The position numbers were made by a program, and so were the translations under genes. Below, piece by piece: positions 11,191 through 21,057 of a stretch of 64,000 nucleotides of DNA. The notes below the pieces were generated by a model. It was not told the origin of the DNA, made no database searches, and saw only the letters and a program-made list of their open reading frames with translations. This DNA comes from Rhynchopus sp. YZ270_cl-10. Taxonomy: Eukaryota; Euglenozoa; Diplonemea; Diplonemida; Diplonemidae. Every line of letters begins with the position of its first letter. The stretch's first letter is position 1. The stretch lies in assembly GCA_964035575.1 (NCBI GenBank), contig OZ037886.1, positions 1,240,001-1,304,000 on the forward strand, given 5' to 3'.

Positions 11191-12960
11191 TTCATATTTC
11201 ATTTTTCTGTACTGATATTACGTTCTGATTCCTGCCATTACTTCAAAAAGCAGCGATGTAAGCTCTGTGTGTCCAGCTGCTGCGTCTGCTCTTTCTTTAA
11301 GGTGACTATGCACACGAGGCTTAGATTCATCTCACAAACTTTCCCCCTCCCCTCCTCCTACATGTTTCCTCCTCCCCCATGTTGTTGCAATGTAGCGTGG
11401 GGCGCTACGGCCGCAGAGGGTGGAGAGAGTAAGAGGGTGCGGAGAAATAGTGTATGTCCGCCGATGGTGGCATTTTACACTTCCAACTTTTTTTTTTTCG
11501 CCCCACCCTTTGAGGACCGAGGTGCGTTTTAGTGCGTTTTAACTACTCTCTCTTTTTTTGTGATTTCATCCGAGGCTGGCATCGTGGGTCAGCCGTCGAG
11601 GTGCCTCAATACCTAACCCTTTTTGTATTATCGATCATTACTGGTTACTTCTATGTGATAAGATGCCCTCACGTTCTGGATGGGGGATGGGGTATGTACC
11701 TGTGTACAACCTCTCGTGATAACCGTATGCCTATGAAGTGCTCTCTGGGGGTTTCGATAACCCGCGGAGAACCAGTGTAATGTCTGCAGATGAACGGTGA
11801 GGCATTTTGCACTTTTGAGGTCTCTTTTTTTTTTTCATGAGATGGTAACTGCAGGCCTTTTGCTAACCATCATGCCATCATGCCACGTTTTTGGGCGTTT
11901 TTTATTTTTTTTTCCATCATGCCACCATCATGCCACGGGGGGTGGTTGGGCAGGGCTTTCGCTCTGCATCACCTGGGGATTTCCCCAGATGGCATGATGG
12001 CATGATGGCATGATGGCATGATGGCATGATGGCATGATGGCATGATGGCATGATGGCATGATGGCATGATGGCATGATGGCACCTTAAAATTTTTCTGCT
12101 CGCTGCGCTCGCAGAGGTTACCTCAAAAAAAAATTCCCGCTCGCTTCGCTCGCGCTGTACGCTATTTTCTTCTGCCTACGGTGCCATTTTACAATGTCTA
12201 AGGGGATTCCCTTGCATTTTGCAGCCAGAAATGAAACTTGACCCAAGCTGCAAAAATTTGACCATTGTTATTTCAAAGTGACCCAACCGTTGCAACAGCC
12301 CCTGCTTCTGGAAGACGTATTGATTTTGTACTGTTAGTGTACGTAAGGCGCAAGACCAAGCACCGTTAATAAAGGATTAGATTCCGTTTTTTTTTGTTAT
12401 CTCGCAAAGCTGACCCTTCGCCTCTCCACCCTGTGGCTGGCAGGGAGGCGCGCGCGAAGCGCGCGACGACCGCTTTCACCAGGTGGGAAAGCTCGGAATG
12501 TACTTTTTTTTCCAGGAAATTATTTTTTTTTGACCATCATGCCATTCAGGGGGAAAATCCCAAAGTTAGCAAAAGGCCTGTGGTAACTGCATGGTTGGTG
12601 CACCTGGTGCACCGGTCATGTGCCAAGGTACATTTGTCACGAAAGGGCTTTTGTATTTCAAGCCAAAAAAAAAAAAAACAATTTTTTCTTCTTCGTTCCT
12701 TCACTGCGATGTCTATGATAGTAAGGGTTCAGTGCGTCTTCTACACACAGGACCCATTTTTTTTTGAACGTCCTTTGTGTGCTTTCTCTTTTGGAAAGTG
12801 TCTGAAAAAAAACATTTCTCCTTTTTGGGGACACTCTCACGAGAGCGCTTTGTATTTCAAGTCAAATTAGTATTGAAGCACTTTTTTGTTGTTGTTTTTT
12901 CAGTGCCTGCGCCCGCCGGTGTACGGTGAGGCGTTTGCACTTTCAACTTCTCTTTTTTAG
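10676..12960. other. Gene-free stretch with dispersed repeats and simple arrays
   Basis: No gene recognised. It contains a (TC)n tract near 11154-11188 and R1 copies at 11023-11066 and 11299-11332. R3 stem-loop copies lie near 11110-11145, 11775-11815 and 12903-12945. R2 copies lie near 12600-12660 and 12838-12868, and an R4 copy (GGTGCGTTTTAGTGCG) near 11520. GC-rich short palindromes built on GCTCGC/GCGAGC lie at 12102-12155 and GCGCGC at 12448-12464. Confidence 0.5.
11989..12082. repeat. 8-bp tandem array (GGCATGAT)n, about 11-12 copies
   Basis: Near-perfect 8-bp repeats. Inverted partner copies (ATCATGCC) stand at about 11867-11882, 11916-11935 and 12535-12543. The region could therefore fold back on itself. 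Confidence 0.85.
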
Positions 12961-12971
12961 ATGTGTGCACG

Positions 12972-13109
12972 TGGTGCTTTTCGGGGGGCGGGGTTTCACA
13001 ATTTTTTACAACTGTACCAACTTTTCACAGCCTTGCTTGAATTTTATGTGAGTGTGAAAAGTTGTGAAACGTTGTGAAAAGTTGTGTAACCCCGCCCCGC
13101 ATAGCACCA
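12972..13109. mobile_element. GC-capped foldback element, copy 1 (138 bp)
   Basis: Inverted ends TGGTGCT...AGCACCA followed inward by GGGGCGGGGTTTCACA and its complement, then TTTTCACA-rich arms. It is flanked by the direct repeat GCACG (12967-12971 and 13110-13114), a likely target-site duplication. There is no coding capacity, so it is a MITE-type element. A longer relative is at 14844. Confidence 0.7.
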
Positions 13110-13540
13110 GCACGGAAGCATGTTCATCTTTCAAATTTTCTTCTGTTATTTTCCCCCAAGGTACTAAAGAAAGTGCCCCAAGGTCTTGCAAAACGTTTCC
13201 TTAGGAGAAGCAGTGCCTGTCGTCCGCCGAACAGCGAGACGTTTCTGCACTTTCTCAACTTCTCGGTGACTAAGCACTGTGTGATTGAGGTCCATATTAA
13301 CTGTTTTTCTTTACCTACAAGCTTAGCTTAAAGGAGAAATAGTTCAAATACGGTCGTCAATCACCCCCTCCAACAGGGTAGTTGAGCAATCAACGAAACC
13401 CCCTCTCCCCCTTTTTTTCCCCTTTTACTTACCTATCAGAGTTGCTATTTTATTTTGTTATTTTGTATTTTTCTTTTGTATTCTTTAGGATATTAGCCTG
13501 CTTTTGTCTCTTTTGTCTTTTGCTCTACCACACTTTAGGA

Positions 13541-13607
13541 CAGTGCTGTAAGAATCCGTATCAGAATACGTAAGAATTCGTATTCTTAACGTATTCTTAC
13601 AGCACTG
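13541..13607. mobile_element. 67-bp hAT-like mini-element with 8-bp target duplication
   Basis: Perfect terminal inverted repeats CAGTGCTGTAAGAAT/ATTCTTACAGCACTG with a palindromic centre. They are flanked by identical 8-bp CTTTAGGA at 13533-13540 and 13608-13615. An 8-bp duplication and CAGTG ends are typical of hAT elements. The clean ends and duplication suggest a fairly recent insertion. Confidence 0.85.
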
Positions 13608-13741
13608 CTTTAGGAGGGTGTCGTCCACATGCTCTGTTGCATCCTCCCCTAAGGGGCTATGGTTATTTATCCACAGTTCCACTCTAGTGTCTGCGTCTTG
13701 CCGAGGTCCGGTGAAGCTCTGTCGTGCACGACCCACATGGC

Positions 13742-13831
13742 GGTGAAGTGAATGATGACTTTGACTTGGTGGTTTCACTCTTGTAGTCCAACGGTGAAAC
13801 CACAACCACAAGTCAGGTCATTTGCTTCACC
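13742..13831. repeat. 90-bp imperfect palindrome
   Basis: Arms GGTGAAGTGAATGATGACTT... and its complement near 13831 pair over about 37 bp with a few mismatches around a 15-nt centre. GTCGTGCAC occurs on both outer sides. Probably an old foldback element; no coding. Confidence 0.55.
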
Positions 13832-14843
13832 GTCGTGCACCTATCTCTGTTCTATCTAAACCGAACGTATTTTAGTAGAACCAAAAGAAGAAAAAAAAAC
13901 GATTTTGGGGCAAAAAGGTAACGTTTTCTGATTTTGTTGTCATTATGTTCCGCCCTTTTCATGCTTACTGTTGTTGCTAACGTGAGTATGGAGGTGGTGT
14001 GTTATATTTTGCCCAACGCCCAACGTTGTTTCTTTTACCCACAAGTTGATTTTTTTTGTTTGCGTGATTTTTGTTCTTGTATTTCAAGTCAACTTTGTTT
14101 TACGTGACGCACTGCGAGGCGGTTCATCTAACTGAGCCCTTTTTCTTATTTCTCTTATGCTATCAATTTGTTGATTGTCATATGTTGAAATACTTTGTGC
14201 GGGTTCAACTATTTACTTCCTTCTTTATTTGCCTCTTCCTCAGGTATAGTGCAATGCATGCGCCTCGGGAAAATTTTGAAAGAAAGTGGGAGAAAAAAGG
14301 CGGCCAGGGATAGGGGAGGTGCTCACATTATGTGTCAACCCGCTCAACGAGTTAAAGAGGCACCAGTCGGATCGCAAGACCCGGCTAGCCCACACAGAAC
14401 AACACATGCCGCCAGGGCTAGTAACAAGTAAAAAAAAAAGGGGATAGCGTGGGGGGTAGGGGTGGAGGAGAGCGACACGCCAGCGATGGCTGTATGTTCT
14501 CATATGAGCCGGACAGCGTCCGGTCTGCGCAAAAAAAAAAAGACGTACCGGGGGTTTTCCCACTTCCGTCAACCCCTGATGGGTCGTTAACCAAAGGGTG
14601 GTAAGGTAAAATAGGGTTGCCATCACCTTCACGTTCTTTTTGTGAAGTAGTAAGGTAAAGGGAGCATCTTATAAATTTTCCTTTTTTTTCTGAATTTTTC
14701 TTTTTTTTTTTTCTCTTTTTAGGTTCGTTCTGAAGCCCATGACACACAGCCAGGCATGGTTTGGGTCATCTTTCTGATATGTTGTGTTTGTGTTGAGGTG
14801 TATTCATCTTTGTGGTTTTTTTTTTTTTCTTTTTTTCCAAGCG

Positions 14844-15020
14844 TGGTGATAGCGGGGGCGGGGTTTCACACCTTTTCACACCCGCATTAGTCAAGCAAAG
14901 CTGTGAAAAGTTGTGAATATCATTGAAATCCTATTCACAACTTTTCACAGCTTTGCTTGACTTATGTGAGTGTGAAAAGGTGTGAAAAGTTGTGAAACCC
15001 CGCCCCCCCGTATAGCACCA
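14844..15020. mobile_element. GC-capped foldback element, copy 2 (177 bp)
   Basis: Ends TGGTGATAGCGGGGGCGGGG and the complementary GCCCCCCCGTATAGCACCA. The long arms contain TTTCACA and AGCTGTGAAAAGTTGTGAA. It is flanked by CAAGCG on both sides (14838-14843 and 15021-15026). Same family as the element at 12972, with a longer centre. Confidence 0.7.
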
Positions 15021-15544
15021 CAAGCGTTGCCATTTCCCTTCCTTCCTTTCTTGCTACCTTTTGGGAAAGGTGTACAGACTGTGTCTCTCTCAATAGCCCT
15101 TTCCTAATTATTTCTCTTCTTTTCGGTGCCTGCGTCCCAGAGGCGTTTACATCGTATCAACCTTCACCTTTCTCTTTTTGGCTGGTGGACAAAACTCCAT
15201 CGATTGAAAATAATATCTTTTTTTTTTTTCGGAATTTATTACGTCCACAATGTCAGAAACTGATATCCGAGAGAGAGAGAAAAATACTAGAAATATATTG
15301 GACCAAATATGTGCTTTGGGGGATTACGTGGGTTATTTTATTCTGAACTATTCCCGAATCTACACAGACTGTGTCGATGTGTTTCAGATACTATTTTTCT
15401 CTTTCTCTCTGCGCATGAAGAACATCCAAAACAAAAAACAAAAAATACCAAACAAAAATGAGGGGTACCTCTCAATCTTTCTATTCTCTCTGAATTGAAT
15501 GTACTTACCAATCTAGTCTTTTTGTGTGTGTGTTTTTTCTTGTC

Positions 15545-15790
15545 TAGGTAACTAAGGTAACTAAGGTAACTAAGGTAACTAAGGTAACTAAGGTAACTAA
15601 GGTAACTAAGGTAACTAAGGTAACTAAGGTAACTAAGGTAACTAAGGTAACTAAGGTAACTAAGGTAACTAAGGTAACTAAGGTAACTAAGGTAACTAAG
15701 GTAACTAAGGTAACTAAGGTAACTAAGGTAACTAAGGTAACTAAGGTAACTAAGGTAACTAAGGTAACTAAGGTAACTAAGGTAACTAAG
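15545..15790. repeat. 9-bp tandem array (GGTAACTAA)n, about 27 copies
   Basis: Perfect 9-bp repeats leading directly into an R1 stem-loop whose 5' arm begins with the same nine bases. The array therefore looks like an expansion of the R1 arm. Confidence 0.9.
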
Positions 15791-15813
15791 CACGAGAGGC
15801 TTAGGGTTATCTT
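15779..15813 (+). repeat. R1 stem-loop at the end of the 9-bp array
   Basis: AAGGTAA/TTATCTT outer stem with an A-T pair where the 5179 copy has G-C, and the standard CTAAGC/GCTTAG inner stem. This is a compensatory difference between copies. Confidence 0.6.
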
Positions 15814-16851
15814 ATAAACTGTTCTTCTTCTAGCATTTTGTCCACCTTTCTTAACAGTTTCTTAAACTTTTTGTAAACAGATGTCTGCGTTGTCAGAGTT
15901 TCCGACGACTTTACATCACGAACTTCATCAATTGTGCCTGCGGAACAATCTTCCATCACCTCTGCCTCATTTTTCTTCAACGTGCACAGTGCACACAAAA
16001 AGCTTTTTTTCTACAACGAAAGTCCTTTTTTTCCGTATCAGAGTTACTGTTTCTTTGAAGAAACTATGCTGTATGGTAATTCCCCATACACAATACACAT
16101 CACACTACAGCTGTATGTGTACTTCGTATGACAGGCAATTTCTCACCATACAGCGACTAAGAACTCGACCCTCCACGCCAGAGGCTCTTATGTGCTTTGC
16201 TCCCCCCCCGTGACCCTAAAATGCTTTTTTCGGCAAAAAAAAAACAAAAGCCAAAGCAATACAGAGAGAACCAACCAATTTTTCATTTAACAAACGATTA
16301 ATCAATCCCCCATGACCCTGCCCTTTAGCCTCCTAGCACCACTATGTGTCGCATGAGGTGCAAGGTGATGGCCCTGTACGTTAACGACGTTTTCAGGAGA
16401 CCGGTTGACTGGCAAATGGTGCTACGGTATGCATTGGCTGGTTGTATTTGCATCTTGTGGCCGAAAGGGGGGAGGTTCAGTGTTGGCAGTGTATTTTGCT
16501 TTGTATGGAACTGTATTTTGCGTATAATACAGTGTATTATACAAACTGTGTATTTTATTCTGGGTCATGTTGTATTTTTACTAACACCAGGGAGGTGTGC
16601 ATGCAGCATGGTATATGGGCTGCAAAAAATTAATCCTCTGATTCCGTTTCACATAGACTGCCTTGAGCGCATCTCCACATTGTTCGAGTTTTTTTTTTGG
16701 TTTTGTTTTGGAACGTCCTTTGTGTGTTTTTTTTCCGGGAAAGTATATGATGTTTTTTTTGGCTGCAGGGGTACTTTGTGCTTTCATCCGGATGAGCTGT
16801 CATTCGTACGTAGTTGGAGATGCCTGCCTCGTTAGCAACCATTTTTATTAC

Positions 16852-16890
16852 AAGGTGCCTAAGCAAACGAGAGGCTTAGGATGACATCTT
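16852..16890 (+). repeat. R1 stem-loop, extended inner stem
   Basis: CCTAAGC...GCTTAGG gives a 7-bp inner stem around a loop with AACGAGA. The outer arm is shifted by an ATGA insertion before CATCTT. Confidence 0.5.
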
Positions 16891-18217
16891 AGAAACTTTT
16901 CTTCATTTTAAAGCTTTTTCTTGGGGGGATGTTCGGTCATTCCACTTTTGGGTACACTGTCACCAGCGGGCTGTTGTATTTCAAGTTGACGTTTTTTTAG
17001 GGGGTGAAATGGGTCAGGTGTTGTTAGCGTTTCATACCGTCATCATCATTGCCGCACAATAGTGCAAGACGACAGCACCATCAGGGAGCGTGAAACGAAA
17101 GGACGTATCCCCCCTCGAAAAATGCTGTATCATTTTTTTTTTCCCTCTTCAGAGGGTATGTCAGTATCAAACATTGCTCATGAGGATGGGGGGAATGGCT
17201 GTGTGCCTGCTTACAGTTTCCCTGTGGGCAACTCCCAACTGCAACACTCCGAGGGGGTTCGATAACCCGCGGAGTGTCAGTGTCTGCGTCCCAGAGGGCG
17301 TTTGCACTATCAACTTCACTTTTTTTTTCCTTCAGAGGGTCTGTCAGTATCAAGCACCACTCATGAGATGATGAGGAGTGCACCTTATTTCAACATCCAC
17401 GTTTTTTTTCTTTTCCTTTCCACAATTTTTGACAATTGCGTTGTGCTTAGTAATGCGGATTGGGAAGTGTTAAGGTGTGCTTACAGTGTTGTGGCCGCCA
17501 CGGTACTTCATTTTTCCCTTACTATTGAAGCAGCATTTTTTTCTTTTCTTTTCTTCTTTTTTTCGAAAATTTCCACCTCCACCAAGAAAGAATTGGATTG
17601 TTTTATATAAAAAAAAGTAGATTTTAACGCAAACAGGGAGGGGCAAAAACTGGGTGTTGCTTTGGTCACAACCCTTTCCACTTCCTTTTTTTTTCTTCCA
17701 ATAAATCCGCAGTTTCTGATCCAACAAGACGTCCCCCCTCCCTCTGTGTGGGTTTGTCTTGAATGTATTGCGTTAAAACGCCCTTTCTTTTCTGGTTTTA
17801 TTTTTTTTCCCTCCTCTCTTTTACCTACCTCACGCACTTCGCAGGGTCACCGTGCAACACGAGGAAAGGCAAAAAGGCAGGGGGGTACAAATAGAAAAAA
17901 AAAAAACCTCCATTTCTCTGCGGAAGGACATCGGCTTTGGCTGACATTGCGTGCAGGTCTTTACCTGGTATTTGGTGTAAAGTGATTTTTGTCAATATAA
18001 AGAAACAGAAAAAAAAACGCATTTCATTGACCCTAAATAGCCCCTCTCCTCTCCTCTCCATCCTCACTAACCTCATCTCTTCCAGAACTAAATCGGGGGT
18101 TCAAATACACAAAACACAATAACTAGAGTCTAATAGACTGTACCAGGCAATTTGTCGTTTGCGGGGGGAAAGTATCCCGAAAAAGGAAAAAGGAAAAAGC
18201 TAATATAAAAGGAACCC

Positions 18218-19376
18218 ATGTACGGCGGTGGTGACTCTGTGCAGTCCCTGCAATCTGTTCGTTCCGAGGCACCCGGAGGCACTGTGCCCAACTCTTTCAG
18301 CCATGTGTCCGGAGCGTTTCCCACCCCCACTTCACCAGGCCATGAGGCACCTGCAGTGCCCTGCCCAAACGATGATGAAGGGTTTGAAGTGATCCATCAC
18401 AGAGACAGAGGCGCTGATGTTGTGTCGTACACAGTGCCGGGGCACAGCGACAGCACAGCGTTGCTTGACTTCGGAAAGACCTCCGTGCACTGTGGCAGCT
18501 CTGTGGTGATTGGCCCGGACAGGGGTCTCTTTGCGTGTACCAGTACGTTGATTGTGATCCCGACTGCGCTGTTCTGTGTGTTCGTCGCGCAGAACGTTGT
18601 GGTGATTCTCTTTGGCGTGCTGCTTGCGTGTCTTGCCCTAGGGTCGCTCCTGAAGGCTGGTATGACAGATCCAGGCATCATCCCTAAGCAGCCTGCACCA
18701 CCAACCCTCCCAACCGAGCTCGAAATGATCGTCGAAGGTGCGAAGCTGAAGTGGTGCACAACGTGTCATATCTGGCGTCCCGAGCGTGCCTCGCACTGCA
18801 ACGACTGTGGGAACTGTGTCCGCAAGTTTGACCACCACTGCCCATGGACGGGGACGTGCATTGGAGAGCGCAACTACCGCTACTTCATCGCCTTCCTGAC
18901 CTTCCTGCCGATGCTCTGTGCGTACGTCGTGGTTGCAAGCATCTTCGCCGTGATCAACGTGAAAAGCTCGGAGAAGGACGTATGTTTACAATCTTTGTCA
19001 ATACCAAAAACACACCGTTTACAGGACGATTTCGTGTCAAAGCTGTTCTCAGGCGAAGGCCGTGCCGGCTACGGTGCGCCTGCACTCTTGATCTTCTCTT
19101 TGCTGATAATGCTGTGCGTCGGGTGTCTCTGCTTCTACCACGTGTCATGTATGTTGTTACCTGGAAACACACACCATCCCCTCCTCTACAGTGATTGCGC
19201 AGAACAAGACGACACACGAGGAGATGAAGACGTACAAGGGGTCGCACAGGACACCCTTCGACAAGGGCTGCTTCAGGAACACATGCGAGGTGCTGTGCCA
19301 CGACCAGCCCAGCAAGGTCTTCCACGTGTCCAGAAACGTTCCCCTGTGCCGCACCTCGTCCCTGGCGTCATCGTAG
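18218..19376 (+). CDS. DHHC-type protein S-acyltransferase (palmitoyltransferase), 3 exons
   Basis: Exons 18218-18979, 19025-19148 and 19192-19376 give 356 residues. The introns are only 45 and 43 nt (GTATGT...ACAG). The enzyme attaches fatty acids to cysteines of membrane proteins, in Golgi or plasma membrane. The zinc-binding CRD is visible as WCTTCHIWRPERASHCNDC, then NCVRKFDHHCPWTGTCIG with the catalytic DHHC. Two hydrophobic spans precede it (about residues 108-150) and two follow (FIAFLTFLPMLCAYVV and ALLIFSLLIMLCVG). Splicing of intron 2 restores the family's TTxE motif as NKTTHEEMK, followed by the conserved Phe/Gly/Asn patch TPFDKGCFRNTCEVLC. That match is strong evidence for these borders. 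The N-terminal 90 residues are low in recognisable motifs. Confidence 0.92.
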
Positions 19377-20154
19377 CTGCACCGTGTAACCGTGTACAGT
19401 GTGCAGTACAGTGGTCACCACCGCCGCACCGTTCGTTGTCCGTTGCCCTCAGCAGTACGGTAACGATGGTGGCACAATGTGATCACCTCAGCGGCCGATG
19501 TGTGTGGGAAACTTGCTCTGATGTGTTTCCTGTTTCCTGTGAGGTGTTGGCGCTGCGTTGCCAGCCACCAGACCATCTACATCAGAACGCGGAGCATGTG
19601 GCAGAGGACAAATGCAAATTGTCAAAAAAAGACCCGAATATTTTATATGGTTGAGTTCCTCGACCACAGAGAGGCATGGCTAAGGGACTGTTCACTGAGA
19701 GCTCTGCACACTGGCTTCCGTGCATGATTTATGTCCAGAATTATAGAACAAAAGCGTTGCTACCGTTACCATAGAGGGCTGGGTGTTTACTGGAAAAGCG
19801 TCCCGCCCAGTTGAGCGTCGGTCACTATTGCATTTTGCTCTGATTTTTTCCCCAAAAAGAATAGTGAAGACTGTCTGAATGGCTACACTAACACCAAACA
19901 GATTATCCATAAGAACAAGAAGTGCGTCAACTACGCCTTCTTGCTACTTCCACCTCATTTCTACCCCGCGAACAGGCGCGTCTACGGTCCTATACGCGGG
20001 GTAAAATCAGGTACTTTTTTTTTTTCTCTCAAGGTAGCTGTGCGCGAGATGCTTGTGACATATGCAGCTGTTTTCCTCGCTTGGCGTATGTGTCGTCAGC
20101 ATCAATCCTGTTTATTAACTAAAAAAGAACAAAAAAGTAGACACAAAAAAAAAA
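19377..20154. other. Intergenic, nothing recognised
   Basis: Between the DHHC gene and the left end of the split-repeat retroelement. No repeat copy, RNA or conserved frame was recognised. Confidence 0.4.
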
Positions 20155-20299
20155 AAAGAAGGATTATATTTTGTGTAACCAAATATCAGCCTTTTTGTTT
20201 TCGGCTAGCCAACTCTGCAACCGTTTAAGGAAATCATACGTTATGATTTCTATGTGATGCAAATCGTTAACATGACACGTTAAAGAATTTCTAATTTCT
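20155..20299 (+). repeat. A1 repeat of the split-repeat retroelement
   Basis: Identical to 26311-26455. It contains an inverted pair GAAATCATA-CGT-TATGATTTC (20230-20250), 9-bp arms around a 3-nt centre, resembling a tyrosine-recombinase core site. Confidence 0.8.
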
Positions 20300-20585
20300 G
20301 AACTTCTTCTTACAGCCTTATCTATTTGTGTCCCCTCGATTTGCCATTGGTGGTAGAGACTAGCCAACCTCGTTCCAGTCCTCTCCTCTGTTGGGCCACC
20401 TAGAAAAAAAGTGAAAAAAGAAAAAAATAAAAAAAAAAAAAAAACAATAAGACAGGTCCCCCCCTCGTCTTTTCTCGCGGTCGGGCGCCCCCTGGCCCCA
20501 TCCTTTTCCCTTGCCGGTGGCTCTTCCTTGTTTGTTTTTCTTCCTGCTTGGTCCTCGAGTTCCTACGTGGTGTAGTTCTGTATGT

Positions 20586-20781
20586 CCTGCCTCCTATCTG
20601 TTGGTGTAGCGTTCGCATTATGTATAAGTCCCGCCGCCTATCCATAGGTGTAGCGTTGGTATAAATAAGTCCCGCCGCCTATCCATAGGTGTAGCGTTGG
20701 TATAAATAAGTCCCGCCGCCTATCCATAGGTGTAGCGTTGGTATAAATAAGTCTCGCCGCCTATCCATAGGTGTAGCCGAT
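20586..20781 (+). promoter_or_regulatory. 41-bp promoter-like monomers, about four copies
   Basis: Tandem units from about 20630, with one degenerate unit at 20586-20629. Each holds the palindrome CCTATCCATAGG, GTGTAGCGTTGG and a TATAAATAAG box. They lie between A1 and the first frame of the retroelement and look like stacked core promoters. Confidence 0.55.
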
Positions 20782-21057
20782 GTGTTCTAGACTCTGTCCG
20801 TTTGGTACGGTCCTGCCAGTGGTTCCTCTGTCACCTGTGTTTGTCGCTAACCCTTCTCTGCCGTGGTGGAAGCCTCTACCTGCCCCCTTGTGGCTCTATT
20901 TGGTCGTCCGGTGCGTGTGGTCATTAGCGCCTAGGCGCGTGATACTGTCCTGGTTGTGTACGTCTGGGGCACACCTCTCTCCCCTCCTCCCTCCCTCCCC
21001 CCCCTCCCCCTTCCCCGCAGACGTTCTTTGCTTCTTTCCTCCCCCCTCCGTTCTATC

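Larger units (their letters stand above)
13110..18217. other. Gene-free stretch between elements
   Basis: Apart from the elements listed separately, this stretch holds R3 copies near 13212-13250, 15126-15160 and 17275-17300. R2 tails lie near 14075 and 16955-16985, and R1 copies at 15779-15813 and 16852-16890. A direct repeat of about 38 bp containing CTGTCAGTATCAA lies at 17150-17180 and 17331-17368. Open frames such as 16344-16835 look accidental. Candidate splice acceptor CTTCCAG at about 18080-18086 precedes the next gene. Confidence 0.4.

Noticed and set aside
15338-15793. Minus-strand open frame of 151 codons with LSY repeats
   Set aside because: It is only the translation of the 9-bp tandem array.
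16344-16835. Open frame of 163 codons with hydrophobic stretches
   Set aside because: AT-rich composition, simple TGTATTTT runs and no motif; unlike the GC-rich true genes.
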